A stretch of DNA of 64,000 nt. It comes from Caprimulgus europaeus. Its lineage: Eukaryota; Chordata; Aves; Caprimulgiformes; Caprimulgidae. Positions within the stretch are counted from its first letter, which is position 1. Each line of letters begins with the position of its first letter. The stretch covers positions 68,863,474-68,927,473 of the forward strand of contig OU015528.1 of the NCBI GenBank assembly GCA_907165065.1. Reading direction: 5' to 3'. Below, piece after piece: positions 32,201-43,176 of the stretch. The notes below the pieces were generated by a model, which was not told the DNA's origin, ran no database searches, and worked only from the letters and a program-made list of their open reading frames with translations. The position numbers and the translations under genes were made by a program.

Positions 32201-33825
32201 ACTGGGAACAAAGCACTTGTGCTGGGCAAAGGGACTTGGGGAAACTGCTTTTCCTGGCACTGATGCTCAGTTAGGTCAGTTAAATTTGTGCCAAACTACA
32301 GCCTTAGGATGGGGTTCATTTTCTGTGGAGGCACCTGCTTCTCTTGACTTACAGTAAGAGGAGTCTAGGTATCAGCTCTTAGCTGATATAAGTCAGGCAA
32401 GTAGTTCTCATTCTTAGCATCCTTGGCCTGGTTTCCTGTTTCCATCAGAATCAATAGAAACCACTAGTTTTTAATACCTTATTTGCATGCTGTAACAACC
32501 ATTCCTTTTATACAGTGTAACACTTTAAATACATTCAAATTATTCTCTCAAAATCTGAATACATTTCCCTGTCACATTCTAAAAATATCTTTTATTTATT
32601 ATATGTGTTGGTTCCAAACAAATGTCACATTAATAAGCAGAGGAGGTTGGGTAAGTGTACGTCATTAGTCACGCAGTGGTTTCTTTTTCCAAAATACTTC
32701 CAGAATTCAATCTGGCCTCTTTTAACAATGAACTATTTATAGGATTCATAAGAGCCTTATGCTCCAATCCTGACTCAGCCAAAACTCATCACTGACCTTG
32801 ACCTCCTGTAGTCTATTCTTATAGCCTTACTCATGTGAGGAGCTTTTATTCACTGACCTGACTGGGGAGTGTATTCTCATGAGTATGATTTCGCAGGCTT
32901 GGTTCCCAGCTCAGTGGGACTTGGTAAATGTCACACAATCAAGTCCTAAGGATGCACATATTATTTTTGCAATGTTATAAATACAAAAAAACAGGGGAAA
33001 ATATGCAGCTAAGTTCTGCTTCCAGTACCACAACAATAAACTGAGTGTAATTCCATTAGGTTTTTATGGCTACAAATGAAAACATTGAATTTTCTTTATT
33101 TTGGAGGAAAGTGTGTGTATTTTTAGAGAAATCAGTCACTAAGTTTCTAAATCGTAACAATTATTACTAAATAAAGAAGTTGTTTTTTCTCAACAAGATA
33201 TAATTGTTTTTAAGTAGAATATTGTTGCAGTGTCAGGTGATTACCCTATCACAGTATGACAATGGCAATTTTTTTCTGTATTTTATGCATCTTCTGTAAC
33301 ATCTAAAGAGCTCTTGATCTATATCTAGGGTCAATGTCCCTAATAATTTTCTAGTTTGCATCCTGATACAGGGTGATATGTTTTTAGAAGCTAATACATT
33401 GTCATTAGGGGAGCTGGGTAACAAGATGTGTTGTCTGTATCAAAAATACTCTTAGCTGTCTACTATCTTTCATTTTGTTCGAATGACTCTTCTAATTATA
33501 AAGATCATAAATAGATATACTTGATGTGTCTCCTTTCCAACATATATTGTGTTATATATCTCTTTTATTTCCTTTCTCATTTTCTCACTTTAAAGTGGAA
33601 GAATCCAACTTTTTAGGTGCTTTTATAAGTCACCAGTGCTTTTTTTGTTCACAACTGAACCACTGCTTTTTATTTCCCTATATTTTATTGTACATTGTGA
33701 AAGTGCATTTATTTTATGCTTCGATCTGTATATTAGATGGTGGCCTTTTGTAGCTCCTGTTCTTTATTTGTTCTTTTGAATAAAAGCATGCAATGAACAG
33801 GTGTCTTCAGTTAGCTGCCTATTGG
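32201..33825. other. Intergenic, 1.6 kb
   Basis: AT-rich sequence with no recognised gene or repeat. Confidence 0.5.
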
Positions 33826-33916
33826 AATCACAGAATCACAGAATCACAGAATGTCAGGGATTGGAAGGGACCTCGAAAGATCATCCAGTCCAATCCCCCT
33901 GCTGGAGCAGGAACAC

Positions 33917-34828
33917 CTAGATGAGTTCACACAGGAAGGCGTCCAGGCGGGTCTTGAATGTCTCCAGAGAAGGAGACTCCACAACCTCCCTGGGCAGCCT
34001 GTTCCAGTGCTCTGTCACCCTCACAGTAAAGAAGTTCTTTCTCAAATTTAAGCGGAACCTCCTGTGTTCCAGCTTACACCCATTGCCCCTTGTCCTATCA
34101 TTGGTCATCACTGTGAAGAGCCTGGCTCCATCCACCTGACACTCACCCTTCATATATTTATAAACATTAATGAGGTCCCCCCTCAGTCTCCTCTTCTCCA
34201 AGCTAAAGAGCCCCAGCTCCCTCAGCCTTTCCTCACAAGGGAGATGTTCCACTCCCTTAATCATTTTGGTGGCTCTTCGCTGGACTCTCTCAAGCAGCTC
34301 CCTGTCCTTCTTGAACTGTGGGGCCCAGAACTGGACACAATATTCCAGATGTGGCCTCACCAGGGCAGAGTAGAGGGGGAGGAGAACCTCTCTCGACCTA
34401 CTAACCACCCCCCTTCTAATGCACCCCAGGATGCCATTGGCCTTCCTGGCCACGAGGGCACAGTGCTGGCTCATGGCCATCCTGCTGTCCACCAGGACTC
34501 CCAGATCCCTTTCCCCTTCACTGCTCTCTAGTAGAACATTTCCCAACCTGTACTGGAACCTGGGGTTGTTCCTGCCGAGGTGCAACACCCTACACTTGCC
34601 CTTATTATATTTCATTAAATTTCTCCCTGCCCAGCTCTCCAGCCTGTCCAGGTCTCTCTGGATGGCAGCACAGCCTTCTGGTGTGTCAGCCACTCCTCCC
34701 AGCTTTGTGTCATCAGCAAACTTGCTGCCAGTGCACTCTGTTCCCTCATCCAGGTCATTTATGAATATATTGAATAATACTGGTCCTAGTACTGACCCTT
34801 GAGGGTCTCCAACTAGACTCCGCCCCAT
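33917..34828 (-). pseudogene. CR1 ORF2, reverse transcriptase C-terminal part
   Basis: 303 codons starting just before [11 protein letters not shown]. The catalytic FADD box is at residues 37-40, followed by the conserved thumb and C-terminal region ([75 protein letters not shown]). It ends at the normal ORF2 stop after DAFLCELI. This part is uninterrupted. Confidence 0.95.
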
Positions 34829-35405
34829 TGACCACTATTCTCTGGCTTCTTCCCACCAGCCAGTTAATAATCCATCTCACTACCTGCTCATCTAATCCAC
34901 ACTTCCTCAATTTGTCAGCGAGGATGCTGTGGGGGACCGTGTCAAATGCTTTGCTGAAATCAAGATAAACCACATCCACTGCTTTACCATCATCCAGCCA
35001 CCTGGTTGTGTTTTCATAAAAGTCTAGAAGGTTGGTCAAGCACGACTTCCCCTTGGTGAAGCCGTGCTGACTGCCCCTAATGACCCTCTTATCCTTGATG
35101 TGCCTAGAGATGGCACCAAGGATAAGTCGTTCCATCACCTTCCCAGGGATGGAGGTGAGGCTGACCGGTCTGTAATTACCTGGGTCCTCCTTCTTGACCT
35201 TTTTGAAGACTGGAGTGACATTTGCTTTCCTCCAGTCCTCAGGCACCTCTCCGGTTCCCCACGACTTAGCAAAGATGATGGAGAGTGGTCTAGCAATGAC
35301 TTCAGCCAGCTCCTTCAACACCCATGGATGCATCCCATCTGGACCCATAGATTTATGGATGTCCAGATTGCTTAATTGGTCCCTAACCCAGTCCTCATGA
35401 ACCAA
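34755..35405 (-). pseudogene. CR1 ORF2, reverse transcriptase N-terminal part
   Basis: 216 codons with reverse transcriptase landmarks: HKSMGPDG (residues 17-24), NYRPVSL (77-83), QHGFTKG (113-119) and motif A YLDFSKAFDTV (147-157) with its catalytic Asp. Past about residue 200 the frame leaves the family sequence, so a frame change lies near 34800. Confidence 0.92.
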
Positions 35406-35596
35406 GGCAAACTCAGAATGCTTTGATCTTGAGCTTGGAAGAAGCAGTCCCTGAATGCTAACCAGCTATCTTGGGCCCCTTTACCTTCAAGTACCCTTTC
35501 CCATGGGATTTCCCCTAACAATTGCTTGAAAAGGCCAAAATTGGCCCTCCTAAGTCCAGGGTTGCAATTCTGCTTGGAATTCTGCTCCTGCCACAT
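35372..35596 (-). pseudogene. CR1 ORF2, linker fragment ending at the internal deletion
   Basis: Contains ANFGLFKQLLGEIPW, GAQDSW and FFQAQDQ, which continue CR1 ORF2 directly after the endonuclease domain but in a shifted frame. The LINE match stops soon after FFQAQDQ, near 35420. The next recognisable ORF2 residues (DWVRDQLSNLDIHKSMGPDG) belong to sequence normally about 140 codons further on, which marks the deletion. Confidence 0.85.
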
Positions 35597-36426
35597 GAGA
35601 TCCTGAACTTCACCATCTCATGGTCACTGCAGCCCAGGCAGTCCTCAACCTTTACCTCTTCAACCAGACTCTCCTTGTTAGTGAGGATGAGATCCAGCGT
35701 CACTCCCCTCCTGGTTGGTTCATCCACCATTTGCATCAGGAAGTTATCATCGATGCACTGGAGGAACCTCCTGGACTCTGGGTGGCTGGCTGAGTAGTCC
35801 CCCCAGCAAACATCAGGGTAGTTAAAATCCCCCACAACAACCAGGGCCTGTGATTGCGAGGCTGCTCTCAGCTGCCTGGAGAAGGCCTCATCAACTTCCT
35901 CACCCTGATCTGGTGGCCTGTAATAGACACCCACGACAGTATCGACCCTACCAGCCTGCCCCTTGATTTTCACCCACAGACTCTCAACTCGCTCCTCGTC
36001 CGCCCCTGGATAGATCTCAACACACTGCAGTTGCTCTCTCACGTAAAGAGCAACTCCACCACCTCGCCTTGCTGACCTGTCTTTCCTGAGAAGGACACAG
36101 CCATCCATGACCACATTCCAGTCATGTGAGCTGTCCCACCATGTCTCTGTAATTGCCACCAGATCATCATCCCCTGACCTAACACGGGTTTCTAACTCCT
36201 GCTTGTTCCCCATGCTGCGTGCATTGGTGTACAGGCATTTCAGGGAGCGAGCCGAGTGCACCAATTTCAGCCTAGGGGGCTGGGAGGCCTCCCGGCCTTC
36301 ATCAGTTCTAGACTGCTGCCCCACTGGCACAAGCCCAGCTGTGACCCCTTGCCCCTTCCAATCTAGTTTAAAGCTCTGCAAATGAGCCCTGCCAATTCCT
36401 GCCCCAGCCTCCTTTTGCCCCTGCAA
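35515..36426 (-). pseudogene. CR1 ORF2, endonuclease domain fragment
   Basis: An open frame of 303 codons carrying the landmarks of an apurinic-type LINE endonuclease: TNARSM (residues 67-72), ITETWWD (92-98), GVYYRPPDQ (166-174), VVGDFNYPDVCW (197-208), LDLILTN (244-250) and CSDHEM (266-271). The Glu, Asp/Asn and Ser-Asp-His catalytic motifs all look intact. The natural ORF2 frame probably began upstream; the first Met here is only the first available. The frame ends soon after the domain, and the following part of ORF2 lies in another frame at 35372-35596. Confidence 0.9.
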
Positions 36427-36570
36427 GATAGGCCTTCCCCACGTATGACTGTCTGGACTGGTGTCCTGTGAAACCAGCCATTATCAAAGAACCCAAAGCC
36501 CTGCCTGTAGCACCAGTCTAGTCTGATGCCTAGACCTTTTTCTTGAGTAGTTACAGTAATGGTGGAATCC

Positions 36571-37482
36571 ATTATGTTTATCAGTAATTGAAGGAATTCC
36601 TTCTAATCAGCACTGTCATGCATTTACCAGCATTTGGCTTTATCTGTCTGTGTTGCCAGTTAGCCTAGTTTCACCAGCCCTTGGAATCTTTTATAGTTCT
36701 AAGTGAACTTTGTAAAAAAACTTTGGTCATCTGCAAATGTTGCCAATGTACAACATGCTTATTTTTCCAGGTATTCTGAAGTACAGATAGATAACTCCCC
36801 AAAGCTAAGTGGGAGCTTCATTCTACAGTAGTTGCCTTCCTCTATATACTCAGTGACATGTACTTGATCATTGTGATTGTAGCACAACTTAACTTTGAGA
36901 TTTGCTTGGAGATCATGTAGAAGGTGCTTACAGGACATACTGAGTTTAGCATCCTTCCCCTCTTGTTTCTTTTCCTAACTTCATCACAACGTGACTGTAA
37001 TTGCCACAACTCACTGTTAAAAAATTCTTGTCAGCTAGGTCAATACTTACAAGCGGTATCTACAAGGAGACCTGCTTGCTTATTAGTTGTGTGAAGGCTC
37101 CACATGGCGAAACACCACTCTTCGACCTGGTACAGCTCTTCTATCAGTTCTAGCTCCTTCATGTAGTCCTCATGTTCAATGGCCATTGACCCTAATGTCC
37201 TACAAGCAGCAGTCTTCATGCTTTGTAATTTCTTTCTTTCCAAAACATGGCTGCCATAGATATCTGTGCCAGGTTCCCTACAAGTGCATACTGACCAGCC
37301 TCCTCTTCCATCTCTTCCTCTGTGCATTCCTCTCCTTTAACCCCAATAAGTAAACATAAGCATTGAATTCATTATATCTGACATGCTTACAGCTGCCCAT
37401 CTGCCATGGTGTTTAACCAAAAGGCTCCTTTTTCTCTTTCCTCTTCCTCTTTCTCTCATTTTGGGCTACTGGCTCCTCATTC
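36571..37482. other. Intergenic between two CR1 copies
   Basis: About 0.9 kb. It holds the unidentified minus-strand open frame listed separately at 37040-37327. Otherwise nothing was recognised. Confidence 0.5.
37040..37327 (-). other. Unidentified coding-like open frame with a splice-donor consensus
   Basis: A 95-codon minus-strand frame with an acidic, balanced composition (AIEHEDYMKELELIEELYQV, EEWCFAMWSL). It is unlike the Cys/Phe/Lys-rich noise frames around it. A strong donor, CTT|GTAAGTATT, lies at the 37050/37051 border just before the stop. A second frame over the 5' part (EEEMEEEAGQYALVGNLAQI) is also coding-like, so a frameshifted retrocopy is possible. I do not recognise the protein, and no good acceptor was seen upstream. 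It may be an exon of an unknown transcript, a decayed pseudogene, or chance. Confidence 0.25.
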
Positions 37483-37926
37483 CACCAAAATGATTAAGGG
37501 AGTGGAACATCTCCCTTATGAGGAAAGGCTGAGGGAGCTGGGCCTCTTTAGCTTGGAGAAGAAGAGACTGAGGGGGGACCTGATTAATGTTTATAAATAT
37601 CTGAAGGGTGAGTGTGAGGAGGATGGAGCCAGGCTCTTCACAGTAACGACCGATGATAGGACAAGGGGTAATGGGTGTAAGCTGGAACACAGGAGGTTCC
37701 GCTTAAATTTGAGAAGGAACTTCTTTACAGTAAGGGTGACAGACACTGGAACAGGCTGCCCAGGAAGGTTGTGGAGTCTCCTTCTCTGGAGACATTCAAG
37801 ACCCGCCTGGACGCCTTCCTGTGTGAACTCATCTAGGTGTTCCTGCTCCAGCAGGGGGATTTGACTAGATGATCTTTCGAGGTCCCTTCCAATCCCTAAT
37901 ATTCTGTGATTCTGTGATTCTGTGAT
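37483..37926 (+). mobile_element. CR1 3' fragment, same subfamily as 33826-36570 but inverted
   Basis: Starts at [20 protein letters not shown] of the ORF2 C-terminus and runs to the 3' end with a tail of ATTCTGTG units. A single-base loss in the codons after FFTVRVT shifts the frame, so the ORF2 end is out of frame. Sequence and tail type are close to those of the element at 33826-36570. Confidence 0.95.
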
Positions 37927-40049
37927 ATGCCACCAGTTCCAAACAGAGGAATGCTGCAGCTCTGCTTGATTGAGCTTGAACTCTTCCCACAGCTCTACTT
38001 AATTGTTCTTGTCATGGCAGGAGTACAGAAATTGAAAATATGTTTAAAATTGCATATGGATTGCATTGTTGTACCTTCAGAAATGGTGTATTCCAAATGC
38101 TTCTGAGAAAGGTGTAAGAGGCTCTGCATTTGTCAACTAAAGATATTCTGCACCTGTCTTAGATGTTAGGTTTCATTCCAATCTCTAATAGTCAGAGACT
38201 GATTTATGCCTCGAAGTCTAGCTTTTAATATTCCAGGGTATTCAGACTAATTAGAACTCTGCCTGTTCTTGAAATACATAGAGATGTTTAATTCCTTTTT
38301 AACTTTTGGGCTCAATGACCTTTTTTATCCACAGACTAATTACAGGTCCTTGAGAAATGAGAGAGAAGCAAGAAAGAGAATTATTTAAGAAACTGCCATA
38401 ATTTAATTGCTTTGAATTAAATTCAAACTCCTGCTCTATCTTCCCTACAGCACTTTTTAGTCTTCTGTGCTCTTTACTAAGCTAATCACAACTAATCTTT
38501 TAAATTTGTCTTCAGATAGGATGCTTTCCATGCTCTGGATCATTCTTACAGCCTTTCCTGAGCATCTTCTGAAGAGGGACTTTGAACAACTTTCTTTAAA
38601 AGCAGAAATAAGATGCACTTGTTTTTCCATTTTGTCAGCACACTTAGATGATAAGGAGCATGGTTTTCCTTTACATGGGCAGAGCTGTATGTCCCCTCAT
38701 CACGCTCATGGTTAGACCTTTTATAAATCTCTCATTAGAGGCTGTGTCAACCACTTGATCTTGTGATAAAGACTCTCAATTTTATAAAGACTCTCATAAT
38801 TCATAGAAATCTTTTTCCTTCTTAATTTTGTAGATATATACACTTGCTACAGACTTTTAATACTATTAGATAATTAGATTATTTAATGATAAAGTTTGTA
38901 TGTTAGATCGTGTACTTTCTCATTCTTAAAGTGTGGTTGGATGTATCCTGCTTGGTTTTTATTTCAAATTTATCAGTTTATATATATTAACATCTATGTT
39001 ATTTACTCTATAATACTTCTGCTGTTGTATTTTTATTATGAGAAAAATATTATTTTAAACAATGTTCTATGATGGAAAAAAAGCTAAACAGAGTTGATTA
39101 CCTGTTTTGAATAAAACTTTAGACTAACTGTGCTGGTCAGATCGAAGGATGATCAAACTAACATCTTGCCTCTGACAGCGGCCAGTAATAGATTCTAAGA
39201 GAAAGCATATATAAAAATATGAAGGATTGTATTTCCTTCTGTTGTAGCTTCCAGATTACAAAAATCAAAGATCAAGACAATCCAAAAAAATCCTGTGACA
39301 GTTAGTTTAATGGTTTAATAAATTTGAAAAAGTACATCTGTGTATTTAATTATCCTGCCTGATAATTCTGTGTGATGTACTCTAGTTTTTATATTACAAA
39401 AAATAGTGCATAATCATTCTCTAGTTGGGATTTTATACACATTTGTTGTATTTTCCTTCCCTACCACCTTTATTCCAAGGTGAGATGTCTATTTAATGTC
39501 TCTTCATGTAAAATCTATCCCCTAAATCTTTTCAACCTCATTATACTTCCTTATGTTTTCTATGACTGCGTATAATATTTGAAATGGGATACGGAGGCTT
39601 TATTCTTTGTAATTGTTGTTTTTATTTTCTTGGGAGTCTCATGGATCCATAATTTGTATCTTTAATAATGCAATAAAGTTCCCTGTAATTTGTTTTACGT
39701 CAATGCCTATTTGCTTGCCAAATTCTCACCTAGGTCTTCTAATTTCCATTTTATACTTCACCTTCCCTAAGTATCTTTTATGAAGACATGTAAATGAGTG
39801 CTTTGCTTTTCACAGGCACAAAAGCCATCTAATGTTAATTATAAATGGTATTTCACACATTGCTATTCTGTTGCAATTCCTGTGTACCTGTCAGGACTGG
39901 CTTTAGCCCTTGGGAACCTAGCAGCTGCCTAGGACAGCAGACTGATGGGGACAGCAAAATCGCTGTACAAACAGTTGGTCCTTGGTGCCATCCACAGTAA
40001 TGAAGGCTTCAGAATATCAAGATCAACTGAATTCCTCAGCCCCAGTAGT
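37927..40049. other. Intergenic, 2.1 kb
   Basis: Strongly AT-rich, with no recognised gene or repeat. Confidence 0.5.
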
Positions 40050-40856
40050 AAGACACCATAGCATCCTGTGAGCCTCATGAGCTTCAACAAGGCCAAGTGC
40101 AAGGTCCTGCACCTGAGTCATGGCAGTCCCCGGTATCAATACAGGCTGGGGGATGGAGGCACTGAGAGCAGCCCCACGGAAAAAGAGCTGGGGATGCTGG
40201 TGGATGGAAAACTGGACATGAGCCAGCAATGCACACTCACAGCCCAGGAGGCCAATAACCGTATCCTGGGCTGCGTCACAAGAAGCGTGTCCAGCAGGTC
40301 GAGGGAGGTGGTTCTTCCCCTCTACTCTGCTCACATGAGACCTCACCTGGAGTACTGTGTCCAGCTCTGGAGCCCTCCTAATAAAAAAAGTCATGGACCT
40401 GTTAGAACGGGTCCAAAAGAGGGTCATGACAATGGATGGCTAGAACACCTCTTCTATGAAGACAGGCTGAGAGAGTTGGGGTTGTTCAACCTAGAGAAGA
40501 CACCAGGGAGACCTTATTGTGGTCTTTCATTACTTAAAGGGGGCCTATATGAAAGATAGAGAAAGATTTTTTACTGAGAACTGTGGTGACAGGACAAGGA
40601 CCAATGCTTTTAAACTGAAAGGGAATGGATTTAGATTGGATATAAGGAATAAATGTTTTATGATGAGGGTGGTGAGACACTGGAAAAGGTTGCCCAGAGA
40701 AGCTGTGGATGCTCCATCATTGGAAGTGTTCAGGGTTGGATGGGGTATTGAGCAACCTGATCTAGTGAAAGATGTCCCTGCCCACAGCAGGGAGGTTGGA
40801 CTAGATGCCCTTTAAAGGTCCCTTCCAACCGAGACCATGCTATGATTCTATGATCA
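40050..40856 (+). mobile_element. CR1 LINE 3' fragment, about 0.8 kb
   Basis: The plus strand encodes [40 protein letters not shown] and [15 protein letters not shown], then in shifted frames [12 protein letters not shown] and HWKRLPREAVDAPSLEVFR. It ends ttaaaggtcccttccaacc ... ctatgattctatgat. Several frameshifts make it older than the 33826 copy. Its tail is of the ATTCTATG type. Confidence 0.93.
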
Positions 40857-42889
40857 CTACTTTCCAAACCCGTTTTCTTACCTGCTTCTTGCCCAACAGG
40901 AAGAGAATGGCCACACAAACCAATGTGCCATGCAGTTGCCATAAGATTTACATGTTCACACAGTCCTGGTGGGGACTGTGGGTAGAGAAACGTGCAGGCT
41001 GGTGCTGGGCACACAAGCAGTGGGAACAAGAAGCTTGCTTAGTTTTCATGCTCTGAACTGTTTAAGGACCTCAAATTAGATGCTCTGAACTGCTTTCTGG
41101 ACTGAGAGCCTAAGGTTAGCTAATGAGTTGTATGTCCCATATTGTTCAGAGTGAATGTTTCTACAAGATTTTATTTTAAGAACTCCATGAAAAATAGCCT
41201 TGAGTGGTATTCTCAGGCTGGATAAAAACATTTACATCACAAATGTAAATATGGCTTTAAAAACCCCAGTTTTAATTATTTAGGAGCTAAATGCACCAAC
41301 AAATGCCTTAATGCTATTTGCCTGATTGTTGTGTGACTTCCCTCTGAAGTGAGGTTACAGTTGTTTAGGTATCTTAAGTAAGGACACGTTGTTTTAACTT
41401 ATTTTATTTCTACTATATCTAACCTGAACTCTCAATATTCTGGCCTTCAAAAACTTTTTTTTTACTTACCACAATCTTATTCTTTATTCCACACTTTAAA
41501 TACAGAGACATCGTCTGTATCAATATTAGTCTTCTTTTCTCAGAATCCTGAAATAATATTTTTGGCTCTCAACGTAAAGGTCAGCTTCATAGGTCATTTT
41601 AAATATCAGTACATCTCAAGCTGACTGAACTAAAGCCAGTGAAGCCAGTGGTAAGTAATATAGCCTACTGCTCATCTGCTTTTTGTCATTTCTGGAAAGG
41701 TTTGAAGTTGTTTAATGTATGGAAAGATTGCAAAAGAGTAATCTTTCTTAAAATAAAGGTGGGGTTAGAAAATTTACTGTTGTCTCCACAAAACAGCCTG
41801 ATGAAATAAACATCAAGGTCACTGAGGAAGGCAGGCAGCATCCTGCCAAGCCGCCCTTCCAGCTCGCTGATCGGGCTCTGCTCATGCCACTGAGGAACGT
41901 GTTGAGGAGCACTGTATGAGTGCACAACATGCAAATTAAGTGGTTGGTTGTGCTTTTTGTAGTTCTCACATGTCTAAGAAGCTAATGATCACGAGTAATG
42001 TATTTCAGCCTTTTATCCTATGTCTTTTCTCTGAAGATGGGATCCCCAAGACATCTCCTTCCCCAAACCATGCAGAGCACAGAGCATTTATATCTACAGG
42101 TCCTCTCAGTGCTCCATTTTCAGATGTCTCAGTCCGTAAAGCCACCACTTCTCCAGCGCAGTGTTGGTACCTCTGTTTCAGGGGAGTGCAAACTCTGTAA
42201 GAGTCACTCGGCTTGTGTCTACCAGCTCTCGTTTCATTCAGGGCTGCAGCCCTGCTGTAAGGACTGCTCTCTGACCATCCTTTCAGTAAGAGTTGTCACA
42301 AGCCAGGGAAGCAAAGTGTTTTGACATATACTGTTGTTCCTGGAAGACCAGTTTAGTCAGAGCAGACTGGTCCTTTCATGTCAAATGCCCTTAATTCACT
42401 TGTAAGTCCTGGATGCACAAAATATGGAGTAACTATGTGACTATTTCAGAGAGTGAAGTAAGAGTCATCCCCATGACTGAAGCAGATGAGTGTGAGGTTG
42501 AAGTCTTTGTCTTCTCTAGCGGGGGCTGTGAAGTTTTAAAACATAGCCAAAGGCTAATGAAAACGTCCAAGTTGTTGAGAATTATCTACAAAACTAAATT
42601 TATCAAACTATTTAGCCAGTGGAGGAAGAAGGGAAAGAGTTGTTCCTCTCTAGGTGCTTTGTAACTATCAATCCTATAATACAAAGCCATGCAAGCAATG
42701 CCTAAGAATAATGAACTCAATGTGCAAAGCAATTGCAACCACAAGCTGGACCTGCTACTGAGCTAAATTGGGTTTAGTAGTCTGCAAGGGCAAATTGTGT
42801 TCATAAAGGTGGGGGAAATGTGTTCTTTTTTCTGATGGGTTTGTTGAGATTGGACTACACAGTAGTATAAATGTTGCAGAAGCAGAAAA
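40857..42889. other. Intergenic, 2.0 kb
   Basis: No gene or repeat was recognised. Two open frames near 41686-41934 (minus) and 41998-42324 (plus) have no known relatives. Confidence 0.45.
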
Positions 42890-43176
42890 TCATAGAATCA
42901 TAGAATGGTTTGGGTTGGAAGGGACCTTAAAGCTCATCCAGTTCCAACCCCCCTGCCATGAGCAGGGACACCTTCCACTAGACCAGGTTGCTCAAAGCCT
43001 CATCCAACCTGGCCTTGAACACTTCCAGGAAGGGGGCATCCACAGCTTCTCTGGGGCAACCTGTTTCAGTGTCTCACCACCCTCACAGTGAAGAATTTCT
43101 TCTTAATAACTAATCTAAACCTCTTTCAGCTTAAAGCCATTTCCCTTTGTTCTGTCATTAACTGCCCTTATAAAAG
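42890..43176 (-). mobile_element. CR1 3' fragment
   Basis: The plus strand reads tcatagaatcatagaatggt ... gggttggaagggaccttaaa, then caggttgctcaaagcctcat and caccctcacagtgaagaattt. This is the reverse complement of a CR1 3' UTR and the last part of ORF2, with a tail of ATTCTATG type. Confidence 0.95.

Larger units (their letters stand above)
33826..36570 (-). mobile_element. CR1 LINE, 2.7 kb, 5'-truncated and internally deleted
   Basis: On the minus strand the order is: endonuclease domain, reverse transcriptase, ORF2 stop near 33917, a short 3' UTR, then a tail of ATTCTGTG units (plus strand aatcacag repeats from 33826). Known: full-length CR1 is about 4.5 kb with ORF1 and ORF2. Here ORF1 is missing. 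Between the endonuclease and the reverse transcriptase palm a segment of roughly 140 codons expected in CR1 ORF2 is absent near 35400. A further frame change lies near 34800. Substitutions are few compared with the other CR1 copies here, so this is one of the younger insertions in the window. It cannot encode a complete ORF2 protein. Confidence 0.95.

Noticed and set aside
32062..32274. Open frames on both strands across the (GGAAT)n tract
   Set aside because: The pentamer contains no stop in any frame, so the frames are artefacts of the repeat. The tract is also not a CRISPR array, since it has no spacers.
34064..34802. Plus-strand open frames of 103-155 codons within the large CR1
   Set aside because: Antisense shadows of CR1 ORF2, which is read on the minus strand.
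41686..41934. Minus-strand frame with coding-looking text (SPISELEGRLGRMLPAFL)
   Set aside because: Short, with no recognised relative, no splice support and overlapping alternative frames. Kept only as background.
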